NCBI RefSeq assembly: GCF_023558375.1
Contig: NZ_CP083761.1
Location: forward strand, 2,970,001-3,034,000
Reading direction: 5' to 3'
DNA: 64,000 nt
Origin: Chroococcidiopsis sp. CCMEE 29
GTDB lineage: Bacteria; Cyanobacteriota; Cyanobacteriia; Cyanobacteriales; Chroococcidiopsidaceae
In this document: positions 56,677 to 64,000 of the stretch, in pieces
Layout: each line of letters opens with the position of its first letter
Position numbering within the stretch: position 1 is the first letter of the stretch
The notes under the pieces: generated by a model
Databases searched by the model: none
The model's input: the letters and a program-made list of their open reading frames with translations, nothing else
What the model was told of the DNA's origin: nothing
Translations under genes and position numbers: made by a program

Positions 56677-59385
56677 TCACAGTTCGCTCTCCAGTAGCAG
56701 ACGATTGCGGTGGATGTGGAGCAATCGAAATTCTAACTGAGCCACTTGCTCTAGCATAAAAATCACTTGCTCTGGTCGCAACTGAGTACCATCATTCCGA
56801 CAACTGCCTACATATTGCAAAACAGCCGAAGAGCCCTTCTCTTGGCGCTCTTGACGTTTTGGTGGTTCAATCACTTCCAACTCAAACAAGCGATCGCGCA
56901 AATTCACCATCCTAGTTTTCCCAGACTTAGTTATCTGCTCCCACCAAATAACTTCCACGCCTTTAATCTTTTCCACCCAGTCTCGCCATTGAGCCTGAGT
57001 TACCTCCTCAAGTGCTGCTACGGTAATCAAATACTCAGCACCAGACAACAGCTGTGTAGCAGCAGGGGAGGGCAAATCAATATTTGCCCCACTGTAAATT
57101 GGTATACCTCCAGGCAACTGACTACTCAACTTTTGCCGGAACACCTCTACATCTACCTGCTTAGTCAACTCAAAATCGACAATTTCACCACTGCTGGTTA
57201 CTCCTAAAGGTAGGGCCTGAGCGATCGCAATCCGGGGACTCGGGTGAAATCCTCCCGTGAAGGAAACTGGCAACGCTGCTCGACGCACAGCGCGATCAAA
57301 CAGGCGCAGTAAATCCAAGTGACCAACCAAAGCCATATCCCCCAATTTGCCAAACCAGACTCGCAACCGCTGAGACTTGGTGGTGTTCGGGACAAAATGC
57401 CCAGTAAATTGCGGAATGGGTAGTGGCTCGATCACAATATTATGTCCAAAATCCACACCGCAGATCCCACAGTGAGAACAACCATCAAAAGAGCAATCTG
57501 GCACCGTCGCTGCTTCCAAAGCCCTTTGCAGGTCTGCTTTTAGCCACTGTTTATCAATTCCAGTGTCTATATGATCCCAAGGCAGCGGTGCATCAAATGA
57601 AGGGCGAGGGGTTAGTTCTCCCCCTGCTCCCCCTGCTCCCCCTGCCTCCCCTGCTTTGATCAGGTTCCACTCGCCCCTCTCAACTTGGCGGTATTTCCAG
57701 GTCAAGCCTGATTCGGCGATCGCTTGTCCCCAAGCTGTAAAAGCACGCTCTACACTGTCATACCAGGAATCCATTCCTGCACCCAATTCCCAAGCGCGGT
57801 GGAGTACAGAGGCAAGGCGGCGATCGCCCCGTCCCACAAAATCCTCCATTGCCGAAATCCGCACATCGGTGAAGTTCACCTTTATCCCCTTCATCCGGCG
57901 GAATGCTTGCCTTAATAAGCTTTGTTTGCGCTCAAATTCAGCCGTTGATACTGAATGCCACTGAAAGGGTGTATGCGGCTTGGGCGTAAAGTTAGAAATT
58001 GTCAGATTAAAACTAAGGGGCTTTCTCCTACTAGCTCGGCACTCTCGCTGTAGCCATTCCACTGTCTCTGCTATGCCCAAAACATCGGCATCTGTTTCAC
58101 CCGGCAAGCCGATCATGAAGTAGAGCTTGATTTTATCCCAACCTTGCTCAAAGGCAGTTTTCACACCCCGCAACAGTTCTTCGTTCGTCAAACCTTTATT
58201 AACGATGTCCCGCATACGTTGAGTTCCAGCTTCTGGCGCAAAGGTCAACCCACTTTGCCGTGCGCCTCCCAGAATATTGGCAATGTCTTGATCAAACCTG
58301 TCTACTCGTTGGCTAGGTAGGGAAAGGGAAATATTTTCGTCCTTGAGGCGATTTTTGATTTCCATCCCCACAGCAGGGAGAGACAGATAATCAGAACAAC
58401 TAAGAGATAACAGAGAAAACTCATTGTATCCAGTTGCCCGCATTCCCTGCTCAATTGCTTCTACCACCTGCTTTGGTTCTACATCCCGTGCGGGTCGAGT
58501 TAGCATCCCCGGTTGACAGAAGCGACAGCCGCGAGTACAGCCACGCCGGATTTCAACTGTCAGGCGATCGTGCACTGTTTCGACGTAAGGTACTAAACCG
58601 ATTGAGTAAGCTGGCATCGGCGTAGCAACGCGCCGCTGAATCTGCTTTGGCACATCTGGACGATTGGGATGGACAGAGCCATCCTCTGCCATGTCATAAA
58701 ACTGGGGCACATAAACGCCTGGTATCTGTGCCAAATCAAGCAACAACTGCTCTCTATTTAAACCAGCTGCCTTGCCTTCTTCCAACACCAAGCCAATTTC
58801 TGGCAATAGTTCCTCGCCATCTCCGAGCGCAATAAAGTCGAAAAAGTCAGCGTAAGGTTCAGGATTAGATGTCGCCGTCTGCCCACCCGCAAAAATCAAA
58901 GGATAGTTTGTAAGGGCGGGTTTTTCAGAATTTTCTTCTTGAGCCAAGGTATGTTTAGTAAACCCGCCCCTACTGTTTTGCCGTTCTCGCCACGTCAGTG
59001 GAATTCCAGCTAAATCCAACATTTCGAGAATATTAGTTGCTCCTAGCTCGTAGCTGAGGCTAAAGCCCAAAATGTCAAATTCTGTAAGCGATTTTCTTGA
59101 CTCTACAGCAAATAGGGGTGTTTGAGTTGCTCGTAGCTTCGCTGCCAGGTCGTTCGCTGGTAAATAAGCGCGATCGCACAACTGACGCGGTTGGGCATTC
59201 ATGATGTTGTAGAGAATAATATGCCCTAGATTAGATGCACCCACTTCATACAGTTCCGGGTAAGTCAATACCCAGCGTACTTGTGCGGTATCCCAGGATT
59301 TGTGTACGGCTCCCAACTCGTTTCCCAAATATCGAGCTGGTCGTAGGATATTAGCTGTTAATAAGTCTTCAACCTTAACTGCCAC
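56677..59385 (-). CDS. TIGR03960-type B12-binding-fold radical SAM protein with DUF2344 domain
   Basis: This 902-residue protein has a B12-binding-like N-terminal fold, a radical SAM core with CxxxCxxC in RRGCTRGCRFCQPGM (about 290), YFMIGLPGETDADV, and a C-terminal TIGR03936/DUF2344 domain (LVGHLDLLRLFDRAVRRA … FHPSPRIAIAQALPLGV). It is usually found beside rne, as here; the reaction is unknown. Two in-frame additions are seen: SRGGFTKHTLAQEENSEKPA at about 138-158, from a palindromic repeat, and GEAGGAGGAGGE near 590, from a CCCCCTGCT repeat. The start is GTG 59385. Confidence 0.9.
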   Translation of the reverse strand: MAVKVEDLLTANILRPARYLGNELGAVHKSWDTAQVRWVLTYPELYEVGASNLGHIILYNIMNAQPRQLCDRAYLPANDLAAKLRATQTPLFAVESRKSLTEFDILGFSLSYELGATNILEMLDLAGIPLTWRERQNSRGGFTKHTLAQEENSEKPALTNYPLIFAGGQTATSNPEPYADFFDFIALGDGEELLPEIGLVLEEGKAAGLNREQLLLDLAQIPGVYVPQFYDMAEDGSVHPNRPDVPKQIQRRVATPMPAYSIGLVPYVETVHDRLTVEIRRGCTRGCRFCQPGMLTRPARDVEPKQVVEAIEQGMRATGYNEFSLLSLSCSDYLSLPAVGMEIKNRLKDENISLSLPSQRVDRFDQDIANILGGARQSGLTFAPEAGTQRMRDIVNKGLTNEELLRGVKTAFEQGWDKIKLYFMIGLPGETDADVLGIAETVEWLQRECRASRRKPLSFNLTISNFTPKPHTPFQWHSVSTAEFERKQSLLRQAFRRMKGIKVNFTDVRISAMEDFVGRGDRRLASVLHRAWELGAGMDSWYDSVERAFTAWGQAIAESGLTWKYRQVERGEWNLIKAGEAGGAGGAGGELTPRPSFDAPLPWDHIDTGIDKQWLKADLQRALEAATVPDCSFDGCSHCGICGVDFGHNIVIEPLPIPQFTGHFVPNTTKSQRLRVWFGKLGDMALVGHLDLLRLFDRAVRRAALPVSFTGGFHPSPRIAIAQALPLGVTSSGEIVDFELTKQVDVEVFRQKLSSQLPGGIPIYSGANIDLPSPAATQLLSGAEYLITVAALEEVTQAQWRDWVEKIKGVEVIWWEQITKSGKTRMVNLRDRLFELEVIEPPKRQERQEKGSSAVLQYVGSCRNDGTQLRPEQVIFMLEQVAQLEFRLLHIHRNRLLLESEL
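57618..57658. repeat. CCCCCTGCT repeat inside the radical SAM gene
   Basis: Three 9-bp CCCCCTGCT-type units plus a variant. They are read on the minus strand as Ala-Gly-Gly triplets between the radical SAM and DUF2344 parts. The period is a multiple of three, so the frame is kept. Confidence 0.8.
58910..58973. repeat. Palindromic repeat inserted in-frame in the radical SAM gene
   Basis: The arms GTAAGGGCGGGTTTTTC and TTTAGTAAACCCGCCCCTAC bound about 64 bp. It is the same family as in glsF and read in the same frame (RGGFTKHT…KPA). Confidence 0.85.
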
Positions 59386-59555
59386 TGCGCTAATTTCAGC
59401 TATTTTTTCAACCTTAGCATTAATTAGCGGTAGCAGTTCAGAGGTTCAAAACCCTGATTAGCTAGCTGAGTTATGGGTAGTCCTAAACAGGTAAGGATGG
59501 ATTGTAGTGTTGACATCCTCCCCCACCTGAAGGAGGGGGATTCCTAGAATCACTT

Positions 59556-60185
59556 CTAAGATTTTCTGTTTCTTTCTCGTTTCCGAGTTTTTCGCAACTG
59601 CCCTTTGGAACCATGCCCATTAGGACTTACGTTCGCTCCACAGACTTCATCGATGTTGCCCTTGCGGGTTCGCCAGTTGCTATAACGGGGGGAACCCCCG
59701 CAACGCACTGGCTCACCACCGATTACGGCAAGCCCTGCCGCAAGTATATTCTGGGCTGCATTGACATCGCGGTCGTGGATAGTACTGCAACCAGGGCAAT
59801 CCCACTGTCGGATACTCAACGGCAGCTTATCCAAAGTGTGACCGCAGTTCCCACAGCGTTTAGAGCTAGGAAACCAACGGTCAATATAAACCAGTGTTCG
59901 ACCATACCACTGGCACTTGTATTCGAGTTGCCGCACCAACTCACCCCAAGCAGCATCACTAATAGAGCGAGACAGCTTGCGGTTCTTCACCATGTTCCGC
60001 ACGGCAAGATTTTCAACTGCTATCGTTTGGTTTTCTCGTACCAGTTGAGATGTCAATTTGTGCAGAAAATCATTACGAGCATCGGCGATTTGAGATTGCA
60101 CTTTGGCAACCATCAGTCTCGCCTTCTCTCGATTGCTCGAGCCTTTTTGACGACGGCTAAGAGTCTTTTGAACTCGTCTAAGCTT
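59556..60185 (-). pseudogene. tnpB: tnpB, 3' part
   Basis: C-terminal half of TnpB (RNA-guided RuvC nuclease family of IS200/IS605). It reads KLRRVQKTLSRRQKGSSNRE, the RuvC-II Glu in IAVENLAVRNMVKN, the zinc ribbon CGNC…CPGC and the RuvC-III Asp in IHDRDVNAAQNIL. It joins exactly in frame to the 5' part at 62490-63132 when the intervening element and one target copy are removed. The longest ATG-started piece is 59556-60113. Confidence 0.85.
60176..60185. repeat. 10-bp target-site duplication, left copy
   Basis: GTCTAAGCTT flanks the left end of the IS4-family element. The identical right copy is at 62490-62499. In tnpB it encodes part of RKLR. Confidence 0.85.
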
Positions 60186-60340
60186 CTGACTTTTCCTGCC
60201 ATTTTTTAATAATGAGAACTAACGTCAAAAGAGTTGTTCAAAGCCCTTCTAACTCAAACACGTAAAAGCAGCAACAATTTGGGTTCATAAACAAAGCTGC
60301 TATTCGAAGTGTGCCTCAAACAACAGTGAGTCTGTCTTGA

Positions 60341-60937
60341 CTAACATGACTTCACCTCTGATTCGAGAGACTTCTCCATAAAGACACATGGAATCTTGAC
60401 ATCAGAGCGTAAGGTATGAAACGAGTGCTTAATAACTTGGTAGCCGCATGCCTGATAAAAGGGTACAGATGTGATGGAAGCGTCAACCTGCAGCTTTTTC
60501 ATGTTTTGAGCGGTTGCTGCCATTTCGACCGCGTTAAGGAGCAGTTTTCCTACTCCCAGTCGGGTGTAGTGAGGATGGACATGTACAGCATTGACTTCAT
60601 TCTGAGCGAGGGAAGAAAACCCAACAATCACTCCTAACTTATCCTCAGCAACAAAGAGAATTTCACGCTCGCTCTGTCCAGTTTGGGAAGCTTCTAAGTC
60701 TCTAACCATTCTTTGGCGACGTTTTTCCGGGTCGAGCTTGCCTACCCAAGCTTCAATTTGCTCTAGTGTATAGTCACCAGAACAGAGCTTACGTACAGAC
60801 GTGTCCTGAACATGATGCATTTGCTGTGCATCCTCTGGGTGGGCTGTTCGGACAGAAATCTCTGGAGGCGAATTGTTTTCCACTCGGAGCAGCGACCTTT
60901 GCGAGGTTTGAAGTTGATTTACTTTCAATATTGTCAA
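60341..60937 (-). CDS. GNAT family N-acetyltransferase, IS passenger gene
   Basis: This 198-residue protein has the GNAT fold: VRTAHPEDAQQMHHVQDTSV at the start of the domain, FVAEDKLGVIVGFSSL, the acetyl-CoA loop VHVHPHYTRLGVGKLLLNAV (R/QxxGxG/A type) and VPFYQACGYQVIKH. The substrate is unknown; a small molecule or toxin-modifying role is possible but unproven. The start is TTG 60937, or a GTG about 18 codons later. It lies inside the IS4-family element, 9 bp after the transposase, and is presumably co-transcribed with it. The frame is intact, unlike the transposase. Confidence 0.85.
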   Translation of the reverse strand: MTILKVNQLQTSQRSLLRVENNSPPEISVRTAHPEDAQQMHHVQDTSVRKLCSGDYTLEQIEAWVGKLDPEKRRQRMVRDLEASQTGQSEREILFVAEDKLGVIVGFSSLAQNEVNAVHVHPHYTRLGVGKLLLNAVEMAATAQNMKKLQVDASITSVPFYQACGYQVIKHSFHTLRSDVKIPCVFMEKSLESEVKSC

Positions 60938-60946
60938 AAAAGACTT

Positions 60947-62434
60947 CTATTGACTAGCCAGCAACCAGCCCTCACACAATGAAGCCAATTTCAGCCAGCC
61001 ACGCCAGAGAACCTGAATGCCAAGCGGCGTTTTGCGTCGATGTTCCAGATAGCCCCCTAACCGCGCCACAGCCTCAACTGCCCAAGCCACCGTCAGCAGT
61101 TTTGGTAATTTGGCTGACTTGGCCTTGAGAACATCGAGTTGTACAGGAGACAAGACTGTTTCGGCAGCGGCTTGTGGTTGAGTGCGATGGAGATAAGTCA
61201 CCCGCAACAGTTCAGCCGCAATCACTGTCAAAAATCCCAGCAGGGCTTCCATGCTGGTAGCAGCTAACCGATAACTTTCAACTTTGCAGCCCGACTTGAG
61301 AACTTTATGATATTCTTCTACATGCCAGCGGTAAGTATACCAGCGCAAAATTGTTGCCGCCTGAACTGCATTAGTCACTGGTTCAGTTGTAAGTAACATC
61401 CAGCCAACTGCCTCTTCTCCCTCTGGTGGGTCGGTTTCTTGAGCGTAGACGGCATAAACCCCCAACGGATCTTGCTTGTTCAACCGACGGGGACAGCGCA
61501 ACTGCACGCTTTCAAAACGTACTGCCAAAGATGCCGTGCGAGCCGACCGTTTAGCAGTCTCTGGCAGTTCAACCTCTTGGTAAAACTGGACTGGTTGAAC
61601 ACTTAGATGCTGCCACAGATGAACGCTGTCCGGGTCTAAGCTGCGGTCATGAGCTGCCCTGACTCAGACTCCAGTTCGTTCCATTTGACGCACTTGGTCA
61701 AATACCTCGGCAATATCTCCTTCTCGGTCAAATATATGAATGAGCCGAGTTTTTTCGCTTTGCTCTAATGTTTCTTGCAGTTGCTGAGTTGGTTGCGCCT
61801 GCTGTTCAACAGCTTGCAACTGCTTTTCCACTGCTTTGAGAGCTTCAACCCATCGGTAGGATTCCTTTGACTCAAACGGCTTGCTTCTTGCGGCTTTGCG
61901 CTCGGCGCAAGTACGGACTTTTTTCTGCTTGGGGGTTTCATTCGTGGGTAGTTTTGCTTTGGCTTCCCGATGCCAGAGTTTCTGCCACAATAAGCCCAAC
62001 GACTGTCCTTGAAGCGGCTCGACTGCTAGATTCGTGTGCAGAATCAGTCCGTTACCGCCATTGCCAATCGGACCATAACCATCCCGTTTGGCAATAATCT
62101 GCTTGTAATCGAGATAAGTCGTATCTCCTACAGCCAGCACCACTGGTAGCATGCTAGCCTCCGCCGCCGTCTTCCGGCGATGCGGTTGAGTTAGGAGGTT
62201 GAACTGTGCTTTGGGATTGGTCAAAAATTCATCCGCCCGTTTCAGGGGGTTCTCTTCTTGAAAAATCATCGATAAGGCTTGACCAAATCCTACAACTAGC
62301 GCTTTACCAATTTCCAGTGCCCGGCGATTCAAACGCTTGTCACCCAATTGACAATCGGCAAAATTCTCGCTCCCCCACCTCTCCATCCTCGTGTCCTCAA
62401 CACCCGATTGGCTCACTCTATCGGATACTGGCAT
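60947..62434 (-). pseudogene. IS4-family transposase with one in-frame TGA
   Basis: 496 codons in a single frame from ATG 62434, interrupted only by TGA at codon 257 (61664-61666). N-terminal part: MERWGSENFADCQLGDKRLN, first Asp in AVGDTTYLDY (104), second Asp in IFDREGDIAEVF (236). After the stop the reading resumes with VRAAHDRSLDPDSVHLWQ. The IS4 YREK signature Y-x2-R-x3-E-x6-K lies in YTYRWHVEEYHKVLK. All DDE residues are present, so a single base change separates it from an intact gene. Readthrough would give full length. Confidence 0.88.
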
Positions 62435-62489
62435 TTATTGCCAAAACTTCTACTCCATCAGCATTTGCAGACTTGTCGGGAAAAGTCAG

Positions 62490-62499
62490 GTCTAAGCTT
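62490..62499. repeat. 10-bp target-site duplication, right copy
   Basis: GTCTAAGCTT, identical to 60176-60185. Confidence 0.85.
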
Positions 62500-63132
62500 G
62501 CGACACAACCGTTCAAAATGCTTAGGATTAGCAACATTAACCCCATCGCTAGTAGTAACCAGACTGGTAATACCAGCGTCCAGTCCGACTTTCTTATCGG
62601 TTGCTGGCAGTGGTTGAATCGTGTAGTCTTCCACCAACAACGAGACAAACCAGCGCCCAGCCGCATCCAGTCACACAGTTATAGTAGATGGCTCACACTC
62701 CTCTGGCAGCAACCGACTCCAGATTATGTTCAGGGGTTGAGTGCATTTAGCCAACCATACCTGCCCATCTCTCCACTTAAAAGCAGAACGAGTAAACTCG
62801 GCACTACCACCAGAGCGTTTCTTCTTAAAGCGAGGGAATTTAGCTCGTTTCTTAAAGAAGTTACCAAACGCTGTTTGCAAGTGTCGCAACGTCTGTTGCA
62901 AAGGTACACAGCTAACTTCGTTAAGAAACTGCAAATCCTCTTGCTGCTTCCAACTAGTCAACAGTGCCGAAGTTTGTCCGTAGTTAATACTTTCCTGTCG
63001 CTCCTCCCAAGCTTCTCTACGGGAAGCCAACGCTTTGTTATAGACCAATCGCACACAACCCAAAGTACGACGCAAGAGTGTTTCTTGTTCCGGTGTCGGG
63101 GTAAACCTGTAGCGATAGGCTCTTTGTATCAT
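62490..63132 (-). pseudogene. tnpB: tnpB, 5' part
   Basis: N-terminal half of TnpB from ATG 63132: MIQRAYRYRFTPTPEQETLL, LVYNKALASRREAWEER, FKKRAKFPRFKKKRSG. An in-frame TGA is at 62671-62673, then LDAAGRWFVSLLVED and the RuvC-I Asp in KKVGLDAGITSLVTTSDG, up to NPKHFERLCRKLR where the IS4-family element enters. Downstream of the junction the frame is replaced by element sequence and stops. Confidence 0.85.
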
Positions 63133-63216
63133 GTCTTAGATTATACCACATTCGCAGTAAACCTATACGGAGGCGCGGCTTTCCTCCCCTGCTTGAAAGC
63201 GAGGGGTCTCCAGCCG

Positions 63217-63324
63217 CGAATATTTGATGATTCAAATTTGAAAGGCACGGGAGTTGAGGAATTGGAAGTTCCTCAGGGATTAACTGTTAAAAAACAGGTT
63301 GGGATTGTCGCCGAAATTTCATAA
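63217..63324 (+). pseudogene. 3' fragment of an unidentified gene (copy 1)
   Basis: Directly after the element's left end the plus strand reads FDDSNLKGTGVEELEVPQGL, then TVKKQVGIVAEIS and TAA. It looks like a genuine protein C-terminus whose 5' part was cut off by the insertion. The family was not recognised. A second identical copy is at 63604-63711. Confidence 0.5.
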
Positions 63325-63401
63325 AACGGTAACGAGGCTTGCTCCAGAGAAAGCTTGCTGCACTGTCTGCCTTGGTCACGAGCGCGAGCTGGGATGGGCA
63401 A

Positions 63402-63552
63402 TCATTCTCCTCTTCTAGCAAACAAGCGAGAAACAGGCAGCACCAACTGGGGCAGCAGTGGATCGCTGATCGAGCCGTTGCTCCAGATGGTCTGTGGCAA
63501 GTGACCTGCACGGAAGACACTCACCGATTTAGCCTTGAGGTCTACCACCCAC
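63402..63552 (-). pseudogene. Duplicated 3' end of Uma2 family gene
   Basis: The same sequence as the end of the edge gene (…SDPLLPQLVLPVSRLFARRG, stop 63402). It is cut at the repeat junction, so it has no start of its own. Confidence 0.8.
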
Positions 63553-63603
63553 TACGGAGGCGCGGCTTTCCTCCCCTGCTTGAAAGCGAGGGGTCTCCAG
63601 CCG

Positions 63604-63711
63604 CGAATATTTGATGATTCAAATTTGAAAGGCACGGGAGTTGAGGAATTGGAAGTTCCTCAGGGATTAACTGTTAAAAAACAGGTTGGGATTGTCGCCG
63701 AAATTTCATAA
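63604..63711 (+). pseudogene. 3' fragment of an unidentified gene (copy 2)
   Basis: Identical to 63217-63324, in the second unit of the tandem duplication. Again it is preceded by the element's left-end hairpin, so there is no intact upstream part. Confidence 0.5.
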
Positions 63712-63788
63712 AACGGTAACGAGGCTTGCTCCAGAGAAAGCTTGCTGCACTGTCTGCCTTGGTCACGAGCGCGAGCTGGGATGGGCAA

Positions 63789-64000
63789 TCATTCTCCTCT
63801 TCTAGCAAACAAGCGAGAAACAGGCAGCACCAACTGGGGCAGCAGTGGATCGCTGATCGAGCCGTTGCTCCAGATGGTCTGTGGCAAGTGACCTGCACGG
63901 AAGACACTCACCGATTTAGCCTTGAGGTCTACCACCCACAGGCGATCTACTCCAGCCAACAAATAATCCGTTGACTTCTCGGTCATGCCGCCAAAGGTTT
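63789..64000 (-). CDS. Uma2 family (DUF820) protein, C-terminal part (5' end outside window)
   Basis: The frame enters from the right edge and ends at 63789. TEKSTDYLLAGVDRLWVVDL, KAKSVSVFRAGHLPQTIWSN and DPLLPQLVLPVSRLF are the typical C-terminal third of DUF820/Uma2 proteins, with the catalytic Lys helix (EKSTDYLLAG) and the β-strand WVVD. The catalytic Asp and Glu lie outside the window. Its last 150 bp belong to the 387-bp duplication. Confidence 0.8.
   Translation of the reverse strand, partial: TFGGMTEKSTDYLLAGVDRLWVVDLKAKSVSVFRAGHLPQTIWSNGSISDPLLPQLVLPVSRLFARRGE

Larger units (their letters stand above)
60186..62489 (-). mobile_element. IS4-family element carrying a GNAT acetyltransferase
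   Basis: This 2,304-bp element is bounded by inverted repeats CTGACTTTTCCTGCCA (from 60186) and CTGACTTTTCCCGACA (inward from 62489): 11 perfect, then 3 of 5 bases. It is flanked by the 10-bp duplication GTCTAAGCTT, a length known for IS4-family elements. It contains a transposase frame with one nonsense codon and, 9 bp after it on the same strand, a GNAT acetyltransferase. The ~155 bp at the left end have no gene. The passenger gene makes this a 'transporter IS' type. Confidence 0.85.
59511..63218 (-). mobile_element. IS200/IS605-type (tnpB-only) element, interrupted
   Basis: The element runs from a left-end hairpin (CGCGGCT 63174-63180 … AGCCGCG 63212-63218, with an inner CCTCCCC…GAGGGG) to a right-end hairpin (TCCTCCCCC … GGGGGATTCC, about 59515-59545), with tnpB between. 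Both ends have the look of subterminal hairpins of this family. No tnpA is present, so mobility would need one in trans. It is split by the IS4-family element at 60186-62489. Exact cleavage sites were not determined. Confidence 0.75.
63166..63939. repeat. Perfect 387-bp tandem duplication
   Basis: Unit 1 (63166-63552) and unit 2 (63553-63939) read the same wherever I compared them. Each contains the tnpB-element left-end hairpin, a 3' gene fragment on the plus strand and the 3' part of a Uma2 gene on the minus strand. The unit start, TACGGAGGCGCGGC, lies about 10 bp outside the hairpin arm. Confidence 0.93.

Noticed and set aside
59613-60209. A 198-codon plus-strand open frame.
   Set aside because: Antisense to conserved tnpB motifs; no family resemblance and no ribosome-binding site.
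61664-62673. In-frame TGA codons in two transposases suggested UGA recoding.
   Set aside because: Housekeeping genes here use TGA as a normal stop, for example the YdcF-family gene at 15912, and pseudogenised IS genes commonly carry nonsense codons.
62206-63324. A 372-codon plus-strand open frame.
   Set aside because: It is antisense to the transposase and tnpB coding regions and crosses the IS boundary; only its last ~33 codons look like real coding sequence.

Overview
The window is cyanobacterial chromosome. The evidence is many GCGATCGC (HIP1) octamers, heptamer intergenic repeats (CCCCTAA, TCCAAAA, TGAGGAG) and marker genes: psb28, ndhK, ferredoxin-dependent glutamate synthase, fibrillin/PAP, cyanobacterial-type RNase E, an SLH-domain porin, several cyanobacterial DUF families, and a str operon followed by rpsJ. 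The repeat style suggests a large genome of the Chroococcidiopsis/Nostoc kind; the species cannot be fixed from this sequence.

Layout. 1-2.1 kb: tail of a coiled-coil protein, an IS1-type transposase remnant, an SDR oxidoreductase and a TetR regulator. 2.3-9.3 kb: a GT39-like membrane glycosyltransferase, a GDT1/Mnx manganese exporter behind a recognisable yybP-ykoY (Mn2+) riboswitch, DUF3318, a zinc-ribbon protein, an SLH/OprB porin and a Crp-type regulator. 9.4-14.7 kb: a phosphate island (phoX with a Pho-box-like site, phoU, sphS, sphR). 15.1-20.2 kb: a YdcF protein, a cNMP-domain histidine kinase and an unusual fusion of a cNMP domain, a degenerate sigma-54-type AAA+ domain and a membrane polyferredoxin. 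20.2-36.8 kb: mixed housekeeping genes (fibrillin, mraY, moaB, psb28, dtd, a CobW GTPase, cysS, a lone ndhK, an AraC regulator, cofH), two secreted hydrolases and a frameshifted DUF1400 gene. 36.9-44.2 kb: glutamate synthase and a phosphodiester glycosidase. 44.6-51.5 kb: a cupin, HesB/IscA, rpsL-rpsG-fusA-tuf-rpsJ and a LON-domain protein. 51.5-59.4 kb: pheA, DUF1997, rnhB, rne and a TIGR03960-type radical SAM gene.

59.5-64 kb is a nested mobile region. An IS200/IS605-type tnpB element is split by a 2,304-bp IS4-family element with 11-bp perfect terminal inverted repeats and a 10-bp target duplication. The IS4 element carries a GNAT acetyltransferase beside its transposase. Removing it restores the tnpB frame exactly. 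Next to the tnpB element is a perfect 387-bp tandem duplication that includes its left-end hairpin and the 3' end of a Uma2-family gene.

The most notable observations are: (1) the acetyltransferase-carrying IS4 element with a fully resolvable insertion history; (2) a dispersed palindromic repeat inserted in the same reading frame into two conserved enzymes, glutamate synthase and the radical SAM protein, and also present between genes; (3) the AAA+/polyferredoxin fusion with lost ATPase motifs; (4) the manganese riboswitch; and (5) a heptamer repeat that supplies both ribosome-binding site and start codon of a secreted glycosidase. No tRNA, rRNA or CRISPR array was seen.
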